Counted from the stretch's first letter, positions 8,016 through 16,604 are shown. The stretch: DNA of 29,541 bases from CAZHOV01 sp964534315 (GCA_964534315.1 CAZHOV010000064.1:1-29541); one strand, 5' to 3'. The notes: generated by a model from the letters alone, not told the origin. Program-made: numbers and translations.

Positions 8016-9944
8016 ATGGCAGAAAAAATTAAGATCTCTTTCCCTGATGGAAATGTGCGCGAATACGATGAAGGCGTAACTGCAATGGAAGTTGCTCAAT
8101 CCATTAGTGAAGGATTAGCTCGCAACGTACTTTCAGCAAAAATTAATGGCGAAGTTCGCGACGCTACTCGTCCTATTCATGAAGATGCTTCTATCGAATT
8201 ACTGACCTGGAGAGATCAGGAAGGGAAAAAAACCTTCTGGCACTCCTCTGCCCACTTGATGGCCGAAGCATTGGAAGCACTTTATCCCGGTATCAAATTC
8301 GGTATCGGACCACCAATCGACAATGGTTTTTACTATGATGTGGATCCTGGTGACCGGGTGCTCAGCGCCAATGATTTCCCCAAGATCGAGAAAAAAATGC
8401 TGGAATTGGCGAAACAGAAAAACCAGTATGTGAGAAAAGAAGTTGCCAAAGCTGATGCTTTAAAGTATTTCGAAGAAAAAGGCGATGAATATAAGATTGA
8501 ATTGATCCAGGACTTGGAAGACGGCCAAATTACTTTTTATGAGCAAGGCAATTTTATTGATCTCTGCAAGGGGCCTCACATCCCGGATACCGGAAAGATC
8601 AAGGCAGCTAAAGTGATGAGCCTTGCGGGTGCTTACTGGAGAGGGGATGAAAACAATAAACAGCTTACCAGGTTATACGGCGTTACTTTCCCAAAACAAA
8701 AAGAGCTGAAAGAATACCTTCACTTGCTGGAAGAAGCCAAGAAAAGAGATCATCGTAAACTGGGTGCAGAATTAGAACTTTTTATGTTCTCTGAACGAGT
8801 AGGTAATGGCTTGCCCATCTGGTTGCCCAAAGGAACAGCCCTTAGAACGCGCCTGGAAGAATTTTTGAAAAAAGAACAAATCAAAAGAGGCTACACGCCG
8901 GTGATCACGCCTCATATTGGGAAGAAAGACTTGTACATTACTTCCGGCCATTATGCGAAGTATGGAGAAGATAGCTTTCAGCCCATCAATACGCCAAGAG
9001 AGGGGGAGGAGTTTTTATTGAAACCTATGAACTGCCCGCACCACTGCGAGATCTACGGTCATCGCCCTCGTTCTTACAAGGAATTGCCAATCCGTATTGC
9101 CGAATTCGGTACAGTCTATCGGTATGAGCAAAGTGGAGAGCTGCACGGGTTGACCAGGGTAAGAGGGTTTACCCAAGATGATGCACATATCTTTTGTACT
9201 CCCGATCAGGTAAAAGAAGAGTTTTTGGATGTGTTGAATTTGACGATGCATGTGCTGGAAAAACTAGGTTTTGAAAACTTCACGGCTCAAATTTCTCTAA
9301 GAGATCCGGAAACACCTGAGAAATATATCGGAAGCACAGAAAACTGGGAAAAAGCAGAGCAAGCCATCATCGATGCCACCAAAGAAGCCGGATTGGAAAC
9401 GACTACAGAATTGGGCGAAGCCGCCTTCTACGGGCCAAAGCTGGACTTCATGGTCAAAGACGCTCTAAAACGCTCTTGGCAGCTGGGTACGATACAGGTA
9501 GATTACAACCTACCGGATCGCTTTGAACTCGAATATATTGGAGCTGACAATGCACCTCACCGCCCTGTTATGATTCACCGGGCCCCATTCGGTTCGATGG
9601 AACGCTTTATCGGAGTCCTAATTGAGCATTGCGGTGGTAACTTCCCGCTTTGGTTAGCTTCTGACCAGGTAGCGCTTCTCATTATTAGCGATAACTTTAA
9701 ATCATATGCTGAGGAAGTCAACACAAAATTGCTCGCTGAAGATATCAGAGGCTATATTGATGACCGCAGTGAATCAATCGGACGAAAAATCAGAGATACG
9801 GAAGTTGCAAAGGTTCCTTTTATGCTGATTATCGGAGAAAAAGAAATGGAATCAGGAACGGTTTCTATTAGAGAACACGGTAAAGGAGATAAGGGAAGTA
9901 TGAAAATTGATGAGTTTGTCGCCTATTTTAAGTCGTTGTTATAA
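8016..9944 (+). CDS. thrS: Threonine--tRNA ligase
   Basis: Cytoplasmic class II synthetase that charges tRNA-Thr and edits mischarged Ser-tRNA-Thr. The 642 residues fit the bacterial length. A TGS domain covers about residues 1-62. The N2 editing domain shows HSSAH (76-80) and CKGPH (184-188), the metal/editing residues. The catalytic core has MNCPHH (338-343) with Cys340, and DDAHIF with His391; these with the His of MIHRAPFGSMERF are the zinc ligands. The C-terminal anticodon-binding domain begins near WLASDQVALLII. The start at 8016 follows a good promoter closely. thr biosynthesis genes lie 7 kb downstream, but nothing shows joint control. Identification is firm. Confidence 0.98.
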   Translation: MAEKIKISFPDGNVREYDEGVTAMEVAQSISEGLARNVLSAKINGEVRDATRPIHEDASIELLTWRDQEGKKTFWHSSAHLMAEALEALYPGIKFGIGPPIDNGFYYDVDPGDRVLSANDFPKIEKKMLELAKQKNQYVRKEVAKADALKYFEEKGDEYKIELIQDLEDGQITFYEQGNFIDLCKGPHIPDTGKIKAAKVMSLAGAYWRGDENNKQLTRLYGVTFPKQKELKEYLHLLEEAKKRDHRKLGAELELFMFSERVGNGLPIWLPKGTALRTRLEEFLKKEQIKRGYTPVITPHIGKKDLYITSGHYAKYGEDSFQPINTPREGEEFLLKPMNCPHHCEIYGHRPRSYKELPIRIAEFGTVYRYEQSGELHGLTRVRGFTQDDAHIFCTPDQVKEEFLDVLNLTMHVLEKLGFENFTAQISLRDPETPEKYIGSTENWEKAEQAIIDATKEAGLETTTELGEAAFYGPKLDFMVKDALKRSWQLGTIQVDYNLPDRFELEYIGADNAPHRPVMIHRAPFGSMERFIGVLIEHCGGNFPLWLASDQVALLIISDNFKSYAEEVNTKLLAEDIRGYIDDRSESIGRKIRDTEVAKVPFMLIIGEKEMESGTVSIREHGKGDKGSMKIDEFVAYFKSLL

Positions 9945-9996
9945 ACCAAAGAGTTATTTCAAACGTATGTATAGGTGACTTTTATCTACTAGAAAT

Positions 9997-10026
9997 CAGG
10001 TTTGAGTTAAAAAAACTTTAAACCTG
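9997..10026 (+). terminator. Possible weak terminator after thrS
   Basis: CAGGTTT (9997-10003) pairs with AAACCTG (10020-10026) around an A-rich 16-nt interior. The stem is only 7 bp and no proper T-run follows, so support is weak. Confidence 0.3.
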
Positions 10027-10036
10027 TCTAATATGA

Positions 10037-10067
10037 TTTGATTTGTTAATTTAATTTGGTATTTTTA
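10037..10067 (+). promoter_or_regulatory. Probable promoter of the small T9SS gene
   Basis: TTTG at 10037-10040, a 19-nt spacer and TATTTTTA at 10060-10067. The -7 element differs from TAnnTTTG only at the last base. The gene starts 44 nt later. Confidence 0.45.
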
Positions 10068-10110
10068 GCATGATCCTTACTTCCGAAAAACCTTATACAA
10101 CGTTTTGCAT

Positions 10111-10527
10111 ATGAAAAATATTTTACTCCTTCTTACTTTTTTTATTCTTCTTGTTCAAGTAGCCGTTGCTCAATCCCATCAAGGGGATTGTGACGGGAAA
10201 GCTACGCAAACAGAAGATCAACTACTTTATGACTCTGAGGAGCAAAATGAGTATGCAGCTGATCAAATTAAAACCACTATCAAATCTGCCCCTGCAAAAC
10301 CTCAAATTTACCCCAATCCGGCTATTCATTATTTTGAAGTAACAGGTGATGATATTGACACCATAACGATTTACAACATTGTCGGAAGAAAAATGAAAAC
10401 CTTTATTGCCCAGGAAAATAAAAAATATAATATAGAAGATCTACCAATGGGGATGTACCTTGTTCAGGTGTTTGGGCCAGACAATAAAATATTATCTACA
10501 AGTAGATTAAGTAAACGACTACCGTAG
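10111..10527 (+). CDS. Small secreted protein consisting mostly of a T9SS type A sorting domain
   Basis: 138 residues from ATG at 10111; a TTG six bases upstream is possible but less likely. A signal peptide (MKNILLLLTFFILLVQVAVA, then QSHQ) is followed by about 45 acidic, polar residues with no recognised fold. The sorting domain follows: PQIYPNPAIHYFEV, then DTITIYNIVGRKMKTF, LPMGMYLVQVFG and a basic end SRLSKRLP. In T9SS proteins this domain routes a cargo across the outer membrane, yet here there is almost no cargo. It is flanked by its own promoter and a strong terminator, so it is a single-gene unit. A role for the short linker, or for the domain itself at the surface, is unknown. Confidence 0.85.
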   Translation: MKNILLLLTFFILLVQVAVAQSHQGDCDGKATQTEDQLLYDSEEQNEYAADQIKTTIKSAPAKPQIYPNPAIHYFEVTGDDIDTITIYNIVGRKMKTFIAQENKKYNIEDLPMGMYLVQVFGPDNKILSTSRLSKRLP

Positions 10528-10545
10528 TCGCATTTTGTAAATAAT

Positions 10546-10590
10546 AAAGCCTGCCAGAAGAGAATTTTTTGGCAGGCTTTGTTGTTTATT
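10546..10590 (+). terminator. Rho-independent terminator of the small T9SS gene
   Basis: AAAGCCTGCCA (10546-10556) and TGGCAGGCTTT (10570-10580) form a perfect 11-bp stem with a 13-nt loop, followed by the T-rich tail GTTGTTTATT. It begins 19 bp after the stop codon. Confidence 0.85.
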
Positions 10591-10650
10591 ATAAAGGACC
10601 TTTAATAAGTTTAATACGAATAATTTACCCCACTACTTACAATTTTCTAT

Positions 10651-10658
10651 TATTTTTG
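10651..10658 (+). promoter_or_regulatory. -7 element of the prfA promoter
   Basis: TATTTTTG matches TAnnTTTG exactly. The -33 position has only TTTA near 10624-10627. It would give a leader of about 135 nt before prfA, in which I see no structured element, only a possible 11-codon frame starting at 10683. Confidence 0.4.
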
Positions 10659-10799
10659 ACAATAAATTAGACGATCAACAAAATGACATTTGAATTTTCT
10701 TCCCTTTTCTTTTATTAGCTTTTCTGATTATCCCTCTGGCTATCCCAAGAGCCCTTCTTTTCATTACTTTTTTTATTTTTTAACTATTCTCCAATAAAA

Positions 10800-11867
10800 A
10801 TGATCGAAAAACTTGAAGCTATCGTAGATCGATACTATTATCTTGAAGAGCAACTTGCCGACCCTGAGGTCATTGCAGATATGGATCGGTTCAAAAAGGT
10901 GAGCAAAGAATATAAAGACCTTGAAGAAATCGTAAAGGTGCACAAAGAATATAAACAACTCCTTGGCAATATCAAGACCGCTAATGAGATGTTGAATGAC
11001 CAGGATATGAAAGAAATGGCTCAAATGGAGCTCGAAGAACTAAACCCTAAAAAAGAAGAACTGGAGGAAAGGATCAAATACCTGCTTATCCCAAAAGATC
11101 CGGAAGATGCAAAGGATGTGATTTTTGAAATCCGTTCTGGCACAGGGGGTGACGAAGCTAGTATCTTTGCAGGCGATCTATACCGAATGTATTCCCGCTT
11201 CTTTGAAACACAAGGTTGGACAACGGAATTGATCAGTGTCAATGAGGGCACAGTAGGCGGATATAATAAAATTGTTTTGGAAGTGAAAGGGGAGGATGTA
11301 TTTGGAAAGCTTAAATTTGAGTCGGGTGCACACCGCGTTCAGCGAGTTCCAAAAACTGAATCTCAGGGAAGAGTCCATACATCTGCCGCTACGGTGGCTG
11401 TGATGCCAAAGCTGGAAATGGAAGATGTAGACATTAATAAAGCCGACTTAAAAGTAGATACTTTCCGGTCTAGCGGTGCGGGTGGTCAGCATGTTAACAA
11501 AACAGAGTCGGGCGTGCGGTTTACCCATATTCCAACCGGCGTTGTATCTGAAAGTACAGATGGGCGTTCGCAAATCAAAAACAGAGAAATTGCTCTCCAA
11601 CGACTTTACCAGAAAATCTATGAAACTCAAAAAGAACAACACGAATCAAAGATAGCCGAAAAACGAAAGTCGTTGGTTGGTTCCGGCGACCGCTCAGGTA
11701 AGATCCGGACCTACAACTTTCCCCAAAATCGGGTGACCGATCATCGAATTAACCTAACACTTTACAATCTTGATAAGGTAATTGAAGGTGATTTGGGAGA
11801 TATTCTGGAAGCATTACAAGTGGCGGAAAATGCAGAAAAAATGAAAGCCGGTGAGGAAATTGCTTAA
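10800..11867 (+). CDS. prfA: Peptide chain release factor 1
   Basis: Class I release factor that recognises UAA and UAG in the ribosomal A site and triggers peptide release in the cytoplasm. 355 residues is the usual RF1 length. Residues 1-100 form the helical domain 1. The codon-recognition region has RVPKTESQGR (182-191), where PKT occupies the place of the RF1 P-A/V-T tripeptide. The catalytic GGQ is at 228-230 in SSGAGGQHVNK. The C-terminal part with GSGDRSGKIRTYNFPQ and RVTDHRINLTLY is highly conserved. The SPF signature of RF2 is absent. As the factor reading UAG, it is the one expected to act at the amber codon at 3385. Identification is firm. Confidence 0.97.
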   Translation: MIEKLEAIVDRYYYLEEQLADPEVIADMDRFKKVSKEYKDLEEIVKVHKEYKQLLGNIKTANEMLNDQDMKEMAQMELEELNPKKEELEERIKYLLIPKDPEDAKDVIFEIRSGTGGDEASIFAGDLYRMYSRFFETQGWTTELISVNEGTVGGYNKIVLEVKGEDVFGKLKFESGAHRVQRVPKTESQGRVHTSAATVAVMPKLEMEDVDINKADLKVDTFRSSGAGGQHVNKTESGVRFTHIPTGVVSESTDGRSQIKNREIALQRLYQKIYETQKEQHESKIAEKRKSLVGSGDRSGKIRTYNFPQNRVTDHRINLTLYNLDKVIEGDLGDILEALQVAENAEKMKAGEEIA

Positions 11868-11869
11868 AA

Positions 11870-11902
11870 TTTGATTTACATATCTCCTACCTGCTAAATT
11901 TG
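11870..11902 (+). promoter_or_regulatory. Promoter of the DUF4175-like gene
   Basis: TTTG at 11870-11873, 21 nt, and TAAATTTG at 11895-11902: both elements match the Bacteroidota consensus exactly. It begins 3 bp after the prfA stop and gives a leader of about 175 nt. A second, poorer candidate (TTG at 12006, TATTTTG at 12029) lies closer to the gene. Confidence 0.65.
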
Positions 11903-12082
11903 TCTTTTTTTGCATCCTTATCGCCATCTTTACTGTTCAATAAAGAAGAAAAAAGTGTAATAATGTCTTTTTGACGATTTTCACATTACTTTAACGTAGA
12001 TATTCTTGAAAAAAATTGAGGTAGCTACTATTTTGTGCTACTCTATTGTGAGGTCTCTTTCAACTATTTGAAAAAATACACC

Positions 12083-15000
12083 ATGGCAAATACAAAAGAT
12101 AATTATCAGCTACTCATTGAGAAACTAGATCATTTCATACGCAAATACTATCTCAATAAATTAATCCGCGGTGTCCTTTTTAGCCTTGGATTGATATTGG
12201 GGCTATTTATTGTGATCAGCGTAATGGAATACTTCTTTTATTTCGATAAATCAGTCAGGAAAATTCTCTTCTTTTCCTTCTTGGGTGTGAGCATTATTGC
12301 GCTCGGATATTGGGTTTTCAATCCTTTATTACATTATTTCCGATTAGGTAAGCTAATTTCCCACCAGCAAGCAGCAGAAATCATCGGTCAGCATTTTACC
12401 AATGTCAAGGATAAATTACTTAATGTTTTACAGTTGAACGATCAAGCTTCTCAGGAAGCTCAGAATAAAGCACTTATCCTTGCCAGTATTAATCAAAAAA
12501 CAGAAGAGATCAAGCCCGTTCCTTTCAAGAAAGCGATCAATCTGAATAACAATCGAAAGTATGCCCGGTATGCTCTGCCACCTCTTCTTTTACTGATTAT
12601 TCTGCTTTTTGCCGCACCCAGCGTTATTAAGGATAGCACTGAACGATTGATCAACAATAATAGAGATTTCGAAAGAGAAGCTCCTTTTGATTTTATCGTG
12701 GATGATCAAAATCTTGAGGTTATTCAGTATCAAGACTATGATCTGACCGTGAATGTGGAAGGGGATGTGATCCCTGATGAGGTATTTATCGATGTTGATA
12801 ACTACCAGTACCGACTTCAAAAAGTTGATGCGACTACTTTTAAGTACACGTTTAACAACGTTCAAAAGACTACTAACTTCCATCTATTATCCAGTGGCTT
12901 CAAGTCCAGAGACTACGATCTCTCCGTTATCAACAAGCCAAATATCTTAGCTTTTGACATTAAACTGGATTATCCGTCTTACATCCAACGAAAGGATGAA
13001 GAACTAAAAAATGTCGGAGACTTCGTCGTTCCTATGGGTACGAATATTGACTGGATCTTTACGGCTGAAAATACCAATAAAATAGATCTTCAGTTTTCTT
13101 CTGCCGATGAAAAATTGGAGGCCAAGCGCTTTTCTGACGATCTTTTTTCCTACAAAAAGCAAGCGATGAAAGATGAGCGTTACAAGCTTTTCATTTCCAA
13201 TGAAAAGCTTAAAAATGCAGATTCCATTGCTTATACATTATCAGTCATTCCAGATCTTTATCCTACGATCAGCGCTAATAAATTTGAAGACAGCACACAG
13301 ACCAAATTATTGTTCTTTATTGGCGATGCAGCTGATGACTACGGGTTGAGAAACCTAACCTTCAATTATTATATTACTAATGAAAAGGGTAGAAAGGGTG
13401 AATTAGAAACGCAGCAAATTCAAAAGCCTTCTGGCAAGCAATTGGAATATGAGTACGTTTGGGACCTTAATGAAATAGAACTAAACCCTGGAGATGAGGT
13501 TAATTTTTACTTCGAAGTATTTGATAATGATGGAATTAACGGAAGCAAGTCTGCTCGCACTAATCTAATGGTTTTTGCAGTGCCTACATTGGAAGAGTTT
13601 GAAGAAATGGCCTCCGCCAATAATGAAGATATCAAGAAAGACTTGAAAGAGTCTATGGAAGAATCCAAGAAAATTCAGGAAGAACTTAAAAAGCTTCGCG
13701 AAAAGCTGCTTCAGGAAAAAGAAATGGATTGGCAAGCCCGTAAGGAGTTGGAAAAACTACTAGATCGGCAAAAGGAACTGGAGAAAAAGATGCAGAATGC
13801 CCAGCAAAAGATGCAGGAGAACATGCAAAATCAAGAGGAATACTCCCAACCCAACGAGGAACTCCAGGAAAAGCAGGAAAAGCTTGAGGAAATGTTCGAA
13901 GAGGTGATGAGCGAGGAAATGAAAGAGTTAATGAAAGAAATTGAAGAATTGCTTCAAGAACTTGGTAAGGACGAAGCGCTTGAAAAAATGGAGGAAATGG
14001 AGTTCAATGAAGAAGAACTCGAAATGGAAATGGATCGCATGCTCGAGTTATTTAAACAACTAGAACTGGAAAAAGAACTTCAGGATCAAATTGATAAACT
14101 AGAAGAACTCGCCGAGGAACAAGAAAAGCTAAGTGAAGAGACGGAACAGCAAGAGGATGGCGACCAAAGTGACGAAGAGGGCAAGCAAAAACAAGAAGAA
14201 TTGGAGAAAAAGCAGGAAGAGATCAATAAGGAATTCGAAGAGATGCAAGAGAAGATGGAAGAGATCATGGAGAAAAATGAGGAGCTCGAAAATCCTAAAT
14301 CGCTTGAAGATCCTTCCGAGGAGATGGAGGATATCAATGAAGACCTTCAGGACAGCCAGGAAAGTCTGGAAAAAAAGCAAAATAAAAAGGCTTCTCAGTC
14401 TCAAAAGAATGCTTCTCAGAAAATGAAGCAAATGGCTTCCAGCATGCAAATGCAAATGCAGGCGGGCGAGATGGAACAAATGCAGGAAGATATGCAAGCG
14501 CTTCGTCAATTGCTTGAAAACCTCGTTGGCCTTTCTTTTGATCAGGAAGACCTAATCGACTATTTCTCTTCGGTCAACGTCTATACTCCTCGATATACAG
14601 AACTTGTTCAGCAACAATTCAAGCTAAAAGACGACTTCAAATTGATTGAGGATAGCCTTAGGGAACTAAGCAAGAGGGTCTTCCAGATAGAATCTTTTGT
14701 TACTGAAAAAGTGCAGGATATCAAACTGAATATTAAAGAATCTCTTGAAGAATTGGAAGAGCGCAAAAAACCTCAAGCAGCGGAACACCAGCAGCGGACA
14801 ATGAAAAATGCCAATGACCTTGCTCTTATGCTAAGTGAGGTTATGAATCAAATGCAGCAGCAAATGTCTGGCATGATGGCCGGCTCTCAGATGTGCAATA
14901 GTCCCGGAGGTAAGGGCTCGGAAGGGTCTAAACCAATGGACAAGATCACCAAAGGGCAGCAGGGGCTTAGTGAGCAGATGAAGCAGATGCAACAACAAAT

Positions 15001-15451
15001 GAAAAACGGCCAAAAGGGAGGTGGTAGTAGTAAGCAATTTGCGGAAATGGCCGCTCGCCAGGCTGCCCTCCGAAAAGCCTTAGAAGAATTGAAACAAACC
15101 AAGATGCAAAAAGGGGATAGCGGAAAAGAGCTTCAGGAAATTATCGAACAAATGGATCAAAATGAAATCGATCTGGTCAATAAGCGCCTTACTAATGAAA
15201 TGCTCAAACGACAACAAGAGATCATGACCCGATTACTCGAAGCGGAAAAAGCAGAACGCGAACGGGAATTTGATAATAAACGACAAGCAGAACAAGCTTC
15301 TCAAAAAGAAAGAAAATATCCGCCATCTCTTAAGGAGTATATCAAAAAGCGAGAGTCTGAAATCGAATTGTATAAACAAGTCTCTCCCTCATTGAAGCCA
15401 TATTACCGATTCCTGGTAGAGGAATACTACAAGTCTTTAAAGAATGAGTAA
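12083..15451 (+). CDS. Large membrane protein with extended coiled coil, DUF4175-like
   Basis: 1122 residues from ATG at 12083 (MANTKDNYQLLIEKLDHFIR); an upstream GTG at 12035 in the same frame is less likely. Three hydrophobic segments lie in the first ~180 residues (LFSLGLILGLFIVISVMEYF, ILFFSFLGVSIIALGYWVF, ALPPLLLLIILLFAAPSVI). A beta-rich extracytoplasmic part follows to about residue 500. Residues ~510-1060 are an extreme Glu/Lys/Gln/Met-rich coiled coil, with a short break near LVGLSFDQEDLIDYFSSV that may be a small globular region. From memory this is the Bacteroidota family annotated DUF4175 or, loosely, 'ATPase', but I see no Walker motif. It is followed by an RsbW-type ATPase and ybeY, an order I recall in other Bacteroidota. 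Function is unknown; envelope scaffolding is only a guess. Confidence 0.85.
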   Translation: MANTKDNYQLLIEKLDHFIRKYYLNKLIRGVLFSLGLILGLFIVISVMEYFFYFDKSVRKILFFSFLGVSIIALGYWVFNPLLHYFRLGKLISHQQAAEIIGQHFTNVKDKLLNVLQLNDQASQEAQNKALILASINQKTEEIKPVPFKKAINLNNNRKYARYALPPLLLLIILLFAAPSVIKDSTERLINNNRDFEREAPFDFIVDDQNLEVIQYQDYDLTVNVEGDVIPDEVFIDVDNYQYRLQKVDATTFKYTFNNVQKTTNFHLLSSGFKSRDYDLSVINKPNILAFDIKLDYPSYIQRKDEELKNVGDFVVPMGTNIDWIFTAENTNKIDLQFSSADEKLEAKRFSDDLFSYKKQAMKDERYKLFISNEKLKNADSIAYTLSVIPDLYPTISANKFEDSTQTKLLFFIGDAADDYGLRNLTFNYYITNEKGRKGELETQQIQKPSGKQLEYEYVWDLNEIELNPGDEVNFYFEVFDNDGINGSKSARTNLMVFAVPTLEEFEEMASANNEDIKKDLKESMEESKKIQEELKKLREKLLQEKEMDWQARKELEKLLDRQKELEKKMQNAQQKMQENMQNQEEYSQPNEELQEKQEKLEEMFEEVMSEEMKELMKEIEELLQELGKDEALEKMEEMEFNEEELEMEMDRMLELFKQLELEKELQDQIDKLEELAEEQEKLSEETEQQEDGDQSDEEGKQKQEELEKKQEEINKEFEEMQEKMEEIMEKNEELENPKSLEDPSEEMEDINEDLQDSQESLEKKQNKKASQSQKNASQKMKQMASSMQMQMQAGEMEQMQEDMQALRQLLENLVGLSFDQEDLIDYFSSVNVYTPRYTELVQQQFKLKDDFKLIEDSLRELSKRVFQIESFVTEKVQDIKLNIKESLEELEERKKPQAAEHQQRTMKNANDLALMLSEVMNQMQQQMSGMMAGSQMCNSPGGKGSEGSKPMDKITKGQQGLSEQMKQMQQQMKNGQKGGGSSKQFAEMAARQAALRKALEELKQTKMQKGDSGKELQEIIEQMDQNEIDLVNKRLTNEMLKRQQEIMTRLLEAEKAEREREFDNKRQAEQASQKERKYPPSLKEYIKKRESEIELYKQVSPSLKPYYRFLVEEYYKSLKNE

Positions 15452-15478
15452 TATGGTTTTTATATATCCTGAAAGTAG

Positions 15479-15536
15479 CTTTTAACGAAAAAGGGGCTGG
15501 ATTTGGTACCAAATCCAGCCCCTTTTTCGTTAAAAG
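15479..15536. terminator. 58-bp perfect palindrome, bidirectional terminator
   Basis: The 29-nt half-site (15479-15507) is followed by its exact reverse complement, centred on GGTACC. The core is an A-run, GGGGCTGGATTTG and its complement, then a T-run, which is the form of a rho-independent terminator in both directions. It begins 28 bp after the DUF4175-like gene. Confidence 0.85.
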
Positions 15537-15665
15537 AGCTTACATTTTATCATTTTTTCACTTTCCCCATTGATTTATTGAACAAAATTTCGGATTTTTA
15601 TGTACTAATAAAAGTATTGACTGTACGAATAGGATACAATATAAAATCTACACAGTCCTCCCTAG

Positions 15666-15685
15666 TGTTTAAAATCGTTTAAACA
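15666..15685 (+). promoter_or_regulatory. Inverted repeat before the RsbW-type gene
   Basis: TGTTTAAA (15666-15673) and TTTAAACA (15678-15685) are perfect inverted repeats with a 4-nt spacer, ending 15 bp before the ATG at 15701. They may be an operator or a leader hairpin. No TAnnTTTG element was found in front. Confidence 0.35.
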
Positions 15686-15700
15686 TTCACTTCTTTTTTA

Positions 15701-16120
15701 ATGAGAATTCATCGAGAAATGCTAACAATATCTTCGAATCCAAAAAGTATTACCCTTGTTGAAAATTTTGTTGAAAATATAGCCTCTAAATATAATATCC
15801 ATAAAGATGTTTATGGAAATATTCTAATAAGCCTTACCGAAGCTGTCAATAACGCCATCCTCCACGGCAATAATGCAGATGAAACTAAAAAGGTGTTAAT
15901 AAAACTGAAAACATTGGGTAACAAATTGGCCTTCCTTGTCTCTGACGAAGGCCAAGGCTTTGATTATCAATCCCTTCCGGACCCTACTTCACCTCAAAAT
16001 CTCCTTAAAGTAGGAGGGCGAGGAGTATTTTTAATGAGACAACTTTCTGATAATGTCGTTTTCACTGATAATGGCAGCACAGTGGAAATACATTTTAATA
16101 TATCCAAGCATGTCAGCTGA
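15701..16120 (+). CDS. ATP-binding protein, RsbW/SpoIIAB anti-sigma kinase-like
   Basis: 139 residues covering just a GHKL (HATPase_c) fold. The N-box is ISLTEAVNNAILHGN (43-57) with Glu47 and Asn51. The G1 box is SDEGQGFD (81-88) and the G2 region GGRGVFLM (105-112). Size and spacing match the serine-kinase anti-sigma factors RsbW and SpoIIAB. Those bind a sigma factor and phosphorylate an anti-anti-sigma STAS protein. Neither a STAS protein nor a sigma gene is in the window, so the partner is unknown. ATG at 15701 or Met7 (15719) could start translation. The end overlaps ybeY by 11 bp, so the two are probably co-translated. Confidence 0.88.
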   Translation: MRIHREMLTISSNPKSITLVENFVENIASKYNIHKDVYGNILISLTEAVNNAILHGNNADETKKVLIKLKTLGNKLAFLVSDEGQGFDYQSLPDPTSPQNLLKVGGRGVFLMRQLSDNVVFTDNGSTVEIHFNISKHVS

Positions 16121-16574
16121 CCTCTTTCCCTTCCAATCTACTCCCTCTCGACAAATTTTTTTCCACGAAGAAGAAATTAAATACACCCACCCCTCTCCTC
16201 TACTGATCAAAACCTGGATTGATCAGAGCATCTCAAAAGAGGACAAAGACTTTGATATTATCAATATCATCTTCTGCTCTGATGAGTATCTCCTTGATCT
16301 GAATAAAACCTATCTAGACCATGATACCTACACAGATATCATTACCTTTCAATATGGTGAGTTTCCTATTGAAGGAGATCTTTTCATTAGTATTGATCGG
16401 GTAAGGGATAATGCCCAAAAGATGGAAATTTCTGAATTGGAGGAACTCAATAGAGTCATCATTCATGGAATTCTACACCTACTCGGGTATAGCGACAAAA
16501 CTCCTGAGCAAAAAAAACTGATGACCTTAAAAGAAAATGAATATTTGAAATATCTTCGTGGTTTAAACAATTAA
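16110..16574 (+). CDS. ybeY: Endoribonuclease YbeY, rRNA maturation factor
   Basis: Metal-dependent endoribonuclease for 16S rRNA 3'-end maturation and 70S quality control. 154 residues from ATG at 16110, which overlaps the preceding stop by 11 bp; a longer frame from 16053 would lie deep inside the upstream gene and is unlikely. The motif HGILHLLGYSD has His119 and His123, but the usual third His (HGxxHLxGYDH) is Asp129. I recall the same change in other Bacteroidota YbeY proteins, so it is probably a family variant. The rest (DIITFQYG, EGDLFISIDRV) fits the family. thrA starts 30 bp downstream. Confidence 0.93.
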   Translation: MSADLFPFQSTPSRQIFFHEEEIKYTHPSPLLIKTWIDQSISKEDKDFDIINIIFCSDEYLLDLNKTYLDHDTYTDIITFQYGEFPIEGDLFISIDRVRDNAQKMEISELEELNRVIIHGILHLLGYSDKTPEQKKLMTLKENEYLKYLRGLNN

Positions 16575-16604
16575 CATTTATCTAAATCGAGTATTTATTT
16601 TACC

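Noticed and set aside
10683..10718. 11-codon frame in the prfA leader (MTFEFSSLFFY)
   Set aside because: Too short, no coding signal and no conserved feature; expected by chance.
14086..14509. Overlapping frames of 83-126 aa on both strands in the coiled-coil gene
   Set aside because: Low-complexity shadows of GAA/GAG-rich codons of the large protein; Leu/Phe/Ser- or Arg/Lys-rich with no domain.
16053..16109. Longer start for ybeY
   Set aside because: It would lie inside the ATPase gene for 57 more bases and adds residues unlike YbeY; the ATG at 16110 gives the normal length.
16575..16604. Possible threonine leader/attenuator before thrA
   Set aside because: Only 30 bp separate ybeY and thrA, with no hairpin and no Thr/Ile-rich leader peptide.
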